From NCBI RefSeq assembly GCF_017834145.1, contig NZ_JAFIDA010000001.1, positions 1-64,000 on the forward strand: 64,000 bases of DNA. Direction: 5' to 3'. The position numbers and the translations under genes are program-made. This stretch comes from Leucobacter exalbidus. GTDB taxonomy: Bacteria; Actinomycetota; Actinomycetes; Actinomycetales; Microbacteriaceae. Under the pieces are notes generated by a model. It had not been told where the DNA came from. It did no database searches and worked only from the letters and a program-made list of their open reading frames with translations. Positions 61,032 through 64,000 of the stretch are shown here, piece by piece (the first letter of the stretch is position 1; each line of letters begins with the position of its first letter).

Positions 61032-61958
61032 CTACTTTTGTTCCTCCACGGTCACGGTGTAATTGGTGTTTGCGCCCATGACCTTCAAGAAATATTCGCC
61101 CTTGGCCTTGCGGAGAATGGTCTCGCCTGAGCCGGCCTCAGACACAATCACGTCTGGGAACGCGCCGTCGACCATGACGTCGGTGCCCTCGGTGAGTACA
61201 TAGACTGCGCCTACGATGGTGCCCTGGCCTGATGCGTCGGTGAAATCATAGGTGACCCGCACCTTATTGCCTGACAGGTGGATCGTGTCCGACTGCTGAT
61301 CGGCATTGCCGGTCATGGTCGTTACCTCGGTCCACTCGCCAGCTGCTGGTGACGCTGGCTCCTCTGTGGGTGCTGGCTTCTCTGTGGGTGCTGGCTCCTC
61401 TGTGGGTGCTGGCTCCTCTGTGGGTGCTGGCTCCTCTGTGGGCGCTGGTGCTTCGGTGACTTCTTCTGGGGTGGTGGAAGTAGCTTCATCGAGTTCTTCA
61501 GCGGCTTGCTCAAGTTCAGTAAGTACGGCTGAGGTTGCGGCGGGCGCCCCGACCAAAAAGGCATAGGTGGCAAAAGCTAGAGTAATCGAGGCGAGTACGG
61601 CGAGGCCACCGGTAATGATGCCGCTAATGGACATGCCTTTTGGTTGAGCCTTATTGAGGGCGATGATGCCGAGAATAACGGCGACGATGCCACCAATGCC
61701 TCCCAGAAATGGGACCGCGAACAACAACAAACTAACGATGCCCACAATCATTGCTGAGAGTGCGAGTCCCTTTGCTGCTGCGGGTTGCGTTGCGGGATAC
61801 GTTGAAGGGTAGCCTGCGGGAGGCACTGGAGATGCGGCACCGTACTGTGGGGTGGGAGGGATTTGTGTCGGGGGAGCTGGTGTATACGGGGGCGGAGTTG
61901 CAGCTTGAGGCGCTGGCTGCTGTGGAACCTGGTCATTGGGGAGATCTGGATCGGACAT
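61032..61958 (-). CDS. Pro-rich membrane protein with PTEEPA repeats
   Basis: A 308-residue protein: a Pro/Gln-rich cytosolic N-terminus (1-62), a DUF4190-like pair of helices (about 66-98 and 108-135), an acidic linker, the PAPTEE hexapeptide in five tandem copies, and a C-terminal extracytoplasmic beta domain (from about 212). The linker would space the domain away from the membrane. AAGGAG lies 9 nt before the ATG. No enzymatic motif. Confidence 0.75.
   Translation of the reverse strand: MSDPDLPNDQVPQQPAPQAATPPPYTPAPPTQIPPTPQYGAASPVPPAGYPSTYPATQPAAAKGLALSAMIVGIVSLLLFAVPFLGGIGGIVAVILGIIALNKAQPKGMSISGIITGGLAVLASITLAFATYAFLVGAPAATSAVLTELEQAAEELDEATSTTPEEVTEAPAPTEEPAPTEEPAPTEEPAPTEKPAPTEEPASPAAGEWTEVTTMTGNADQQSDTIHLSGNKVRVTYDFTDASGQGTIVGAVYVLTEGTDVMVDGAFPDVIVSEAGSGETILRKAKGEYFLKVMGANTNYTVTVEEQK
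61360..61449. repeat. Five 18-bp tandem repeats
   Basis: Units start at 61360, 61378, 61396, 61414 and 61432. Units 1, 3 and 4 are identical (TCCTCTGTGGGTGCTGGC); unit 2 differs at one base and unit 5 at two. In frame, so copy changes alter linker length without frameshift. Confidence 0.9.
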
Positions 61959-62098
61959 GGGCCTTGCTCCTTCAAATCAGTGACATGAAAATAATGACTG
62001 CGGAGGTAGCGATTGCCGTCGACGCGTGCCAATTTCAGTCTATGTAGATTCTGTCTAATATGCCGATCTAAATTATTTGCGGCTGTTGACTGCCCCGA

Positions 62099-62104
62099 TA
62101 GGCT
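62099..62104 (+). promoter_or_regulatory. -10 box of the small lipoprotein gene
   Basis: TAGGCT, 6 nt before the ATG at 62111. The rest of 61959-62098 is AT-richer than the window average and shows no other feature. Confidence 0.5.
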
Positions 62105-62110
62105 GGCGAC

Positions 62111-62512
62111 ATGCGCATCAATACACTTTTGGCCACTGCTGCCGCAGGAATGCTCGTGCTCGTCGCTTCCGGCTGTGCTGGGTCTGGCGATTCAGCTGAG
62201 GCTTCTGGAGTCAAATCTTTAGTCTCACAGGTCAGTAGCAAGACCGAGGACATTGCCTTCGACGCAGAATCGGCACAGCTTCTCGGTGAATACGACGGCG
62301 TAACGTTCGCGACCGCATCAAATTCAGCTCGACCGACAGACGTTTGTCTCCTTTTGATCGCTGAGAACGGTGATGACCTTGGCTCTGCGTGTGCAGACAA
62401 AGCACCCATGATGGTCAACTTCAAGGGCACGGATTATGCATACGGCGAGAAGCCGTCTGCAGAGTTCGGAGACGGATGGGCAGAAGAGTCGCCTGGTTTC
62501 TGGGTGCGATAG
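62111..62512 (+). CDS. Small lipoprotein, unknown function
   Basis: A 133-residue exported protein with lipobox VASGC and a mature part of about 110 residues ending DGWAEESPGFWVR. Two further cysteines (DVCLLL and SACADK) may pair. No domain recognised. Base composition is less GC-rich than the main block. Confidence 0.75.
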   Translation: MRINTLLATAAAGMLVLVASGCAGSGDSAEASGVKSLVSQVSSKTEDIAFDAESAQLLGEYDGVTFATASNSARPTDVCLLLIAENGDDLGSACADKAPMMVNFKGTDYAYGEKPSAEFGDGWAEESPGFWVR

Positions 62513-62530
62513 TGCGCACGATTGGCCAGC

Positions 62531-62603
62531 CCTTTACGGCTGTTTGAGGTGTCCCGTAAAGGGGAACGCTGACCGGGAAGACTCAAGCGGCACGGTCAGC
62601 GTT
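62531..62603 (+). terminator. Two hairpins after the lipoprotein gene
   Basis: CCTTTACGG (62531-62539) pairs with CCGTAAAGG (62554-62562). AACGCTGACCG (62565-62575) pairs with CGGTCAGCGTT (62593-62603), followed by TGTTGTTTCGTT, a fair U-tract. Confidence 0.65.
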
Positions 62604-62639
62604 TGTTGTTTCGTTGAGAACGCTAAAAGCAAGATGGGG

Positions 62640-62960
62640 TCAGGCGCGGTCGTAGGTAAGAACTCGCATACCTGAGTCGAGTAGCGTCTCGTTATTGGGT
62701 TCAAGCATCTGAGATTGGAAAGGCCCGTTAAAGAGCGGGATACCAGTTCCGATGATGGACCGGTGCTGTTTGAGTATGAGGCGATCAATTTTTGGTAACG
62801 AGGAATGGGCTAGCTTGCCGCCTCCCGCTAGCCACAGGTCTTTGCCTTCCTCGGCCTTGAGCGTTCGCACGCGGTTCAGCGCGTTACTGCGCACGATCTT
62901 GACTATCTGTATTGCGTAACGGTCAAGAGATATTGTTGGCAAAGGTGGCCTATAGGACAA
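62640..62960 (-). pseudogene. N-terminally truncated RibD_C/DHFR-fold remnant
   Basis: The frame keeps the C-terminal half of a dihydrofolate-reductase-like RibD_C protein: RTLKAEEGKDLWLAGGGKLA, then LILKQHRSIIGTGIPLFNG. The N-terminal half with the first nucleotide-binding strands is gone; the 15 or so residues before it are unrelated. Family members are about 180-200 residues, so about half is missing. The break lies near 62930-62960, just before the transposase. Confidence 0.7.
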
Positions 62961-62984
62961 AACGTGTGTACGAGATCTTGATCT

Positions 62985-64000
62985 AGCCCCAGGATGACGC
63001 GGTAAACCCAGGGAAGCTATGCCCGGGCACCCTTAACTGTGCCCAAAAGCGAGAACACCACCACCTGCCTGATATGCAACACCAAGCTCGTCAGGAATGG
63101 CACGACCCCCGCGGGAACCGTGCGTTGGAGATGCCCCAAATGCGGTGCTTCATCGGTTCGGAAACGCCCCGATGTGACACGCAAAGCGCAACTGGATCAG
63201 TTCCTCACCTGGATCACGGGGAAGGCCTCGCAGGCTGATCTCGGAGGTGCCAGCGCAGCTCGACAGTTCCGCCGCACGACGGCCTGGTGCTGGGCGCTCC
63301 GCCCCGTCATTCCAGTCACTGGCGCGGTGTACGACGTCCTCCAGATCGATGGGTTCAATCTGCGGACAGGCTGGTGTGTGCTGGTCGCCACTCACCGCGG
63401 AACCGTAGTCGCGTTCCAATGGTGTTCTCGTGAGTCAGCGGCTGCTTGGGGCGCGCTCATGCAACGGCTGCCGGCGCCCCTGGTCGTGGTGTGTGATGGC
63501 GGATCGGGCATGCATGCTGCGCTCAATACTCATTGGCCTACGGCCCAGGTTCAACGCTGTCTCGTGCATCTCCAACGCAACGTCCGGAAACACGTCACGA
63601 CCCGCTCAAAAACGCCTGCCGGTCAGGGGTTGTGGGGCCTTGCTCTGAAACTCACCCGCGTAAAAACTGTCACTGGGGGCGAGGAATGGGCGCAGCTTTT
63701 CCTGGCCTGGGAGAACTCGTTCCTGCACCTCACCAAGGAACGCACGTATCGCAAACACGCGGCCGAGGTGCCGTCGTGGGCGAGGCCGAACCAAACCTGG
63801 TGGTACACGCATCAACGCCTCAGGTCGGGCTACCAAGTGCTACAACGCGCTATCCAGGGCGGCCATCTATTTACGTTCCTCAGCCCGCAACTCGCGCATC
63901 TCAACGTGCCCTCCACGACGAACGAGATCGAGGGAGGCACGAACTCCCAGATGAGGCTTCTGCTCCGCCTCCATCGGGGCATGCCAGAAGAACATCAACG
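62985..64000 (+). mobile_element. IS1249-like insertion sequence (IS256 family), right part outside window
   Basis: The transposase gene and its upstream end are present; the right end lies past 64000. I could not place the left inverted repeat with confidence, so the start coordinate is approximate. Confidence 0.6.
63039..64000 (+). CDS. IS1249-like transposase (IS256 family), 3' end cut by window edge
   Basis: DDE transposase, frame open from a GTG at 63039 to the window end (320 codons, no stop). The N-terminal zinc ribbon has Cys10, Cys13, Cys32 and Cys35. Catalytic residues appear as Asp104 (QIDG), Asp153 (CDGGSG) and Glu298 in the IEGG of TTNEIEGGTNSQ. RCLVHLQRNVRKH is the IS256-type C/H motif after the second Asp. 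An in-frame stop at 63003 bars a longer start. No internal damage is seen, so the element may be functional. Confidence 0.88.
   Translation, partial: MPKSENTTTCLICNTKLVRNGTTPAGTVRWRCPKCGASSVRKRPDVTRKAQLDQFLTWITGKASQADLGGASAARQFRRTTAWCWALRPVIPVTGAVYDVLQIDGFNLRTGWCVLVATHRGTVVAFQWCSRESAAAWGALMQRLPAPLVVVCDGGSGMHAALNTHWPTAQVQRCLVHLQRNVRKHVTTRSKTPAGQGLWGLALKLTRVKTVTGGEEWAQLFLAWENSFLHLTKERTYRKHAAEVPSWARPNQTWWYTHQRLRSGYQVLQRAIQGGHLFTFLSPQLAHLNVPSTTNEIEGGTNSQMRLLLRLHRGMPEEHQ

Noticed and set aside
61360-61449. CRISPR-like repeat array
   Set aside because: The 18-bp units abut without spacers and lie in frame inside a coding sequence.
62086-62091. TTGACT as a -35 box for the small lipoprotein gene
   Set aside because: It is only 7 bp from the -10 box, far too close for a sigma-70 promoter.

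Overview
The window is a high-GC actinobacterial chromosome segment, most likely from Microbacteriaceae (a Leucobacter-like genus is my best guess). The evidence is a WhiB1-like regulator, a SigR/SigH-RsrA pair, the two-subunit AdnA/AdnB motor-nuclease, DUF3097 and DUF3107 proteins, UPF0182, and a dominant promoter style in which a TANNNT -10 box lies 6-7 nt before the start codon, leaving no room for a Shine-Dalgarno. At least 21 genes show that arrangement.

Layout. 1-8.4 kb: partial aldo-keto reductase, argG, a WhiB regulator, a small membrane protein, Bcp peroxiredoxin, rsgA-aroA, the ECF sigma/anti-sigma pair and a tyrosine phosphatase. 8.4-19 kb: an arginase-fold enzyme coupled to an HExxH membrane protein, DUF3097, an MFS exporter, a 3-hydroxyisobutyryl-CoA hydrolase-like enzyme, an orphan beta-class DNA methyltransferase, a MocR regulator, DUF488, a Mn-type DtxR regulator and a paired SMR exporter. 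19-27 kb: a lipoprotein coupled to a strongly diverged S-adenosylhomocysteine-hydrolase-like protein, a SAH/MTA-deaminase-like amidohydrolase, an amino-acid-type ABC importer and a DHA2 MFS exporter. 27-35 kb: a LysR regulator divergent from a PLP decarboxylase, a DUF885 peptidase, YchJ, a secreted 3D-like protein, an Xaa-Pro aminopeptidase and a PHP phosphoesterase.

35-60 kb carries the conserved actinobacterial block also known around Rv3211-Rv3193c of Mycobacterium tuberculosis: DEAD helicase, ferritin-like protein, DUF3107, AdnA-AdnB, NudC, UvrD2, a ThiF-like protein, a DUF2342 metalloprotease, a PDZ-Lon membrane protease and UPF0182. rlmC, coaBC and a kinase-dead-looking phosphotransferase are interspersed. 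This block joins recombinational DNA repair with envelope proteolysis.

60-64 kb is more variable: a solitary methyltransferase, initiator tRNA-fMet, a repeat-bearing membrane protein, a small lipoprotein, a truncated RibD/DHFR-fold remnant and an IS1249-like (IS256 family) transposase running off the right edge.

Most operons are short. Convergent gene pairs are usually separated by strong perfect hairpins, most of them without a good U-tract. I see no CRISPR array, rRNA, prophage or defence island. The most interesting observations are the SAHH-like protein that has lost three conserved histidines next to a deaminase-like gene, the pervasive leaderless layout, and several conserved proteins missing textbook residues: a zinc-less NudC, an HGT-type phosphotransferase, and an arginase-fold protein with Cys for the first Mn-ligand His.
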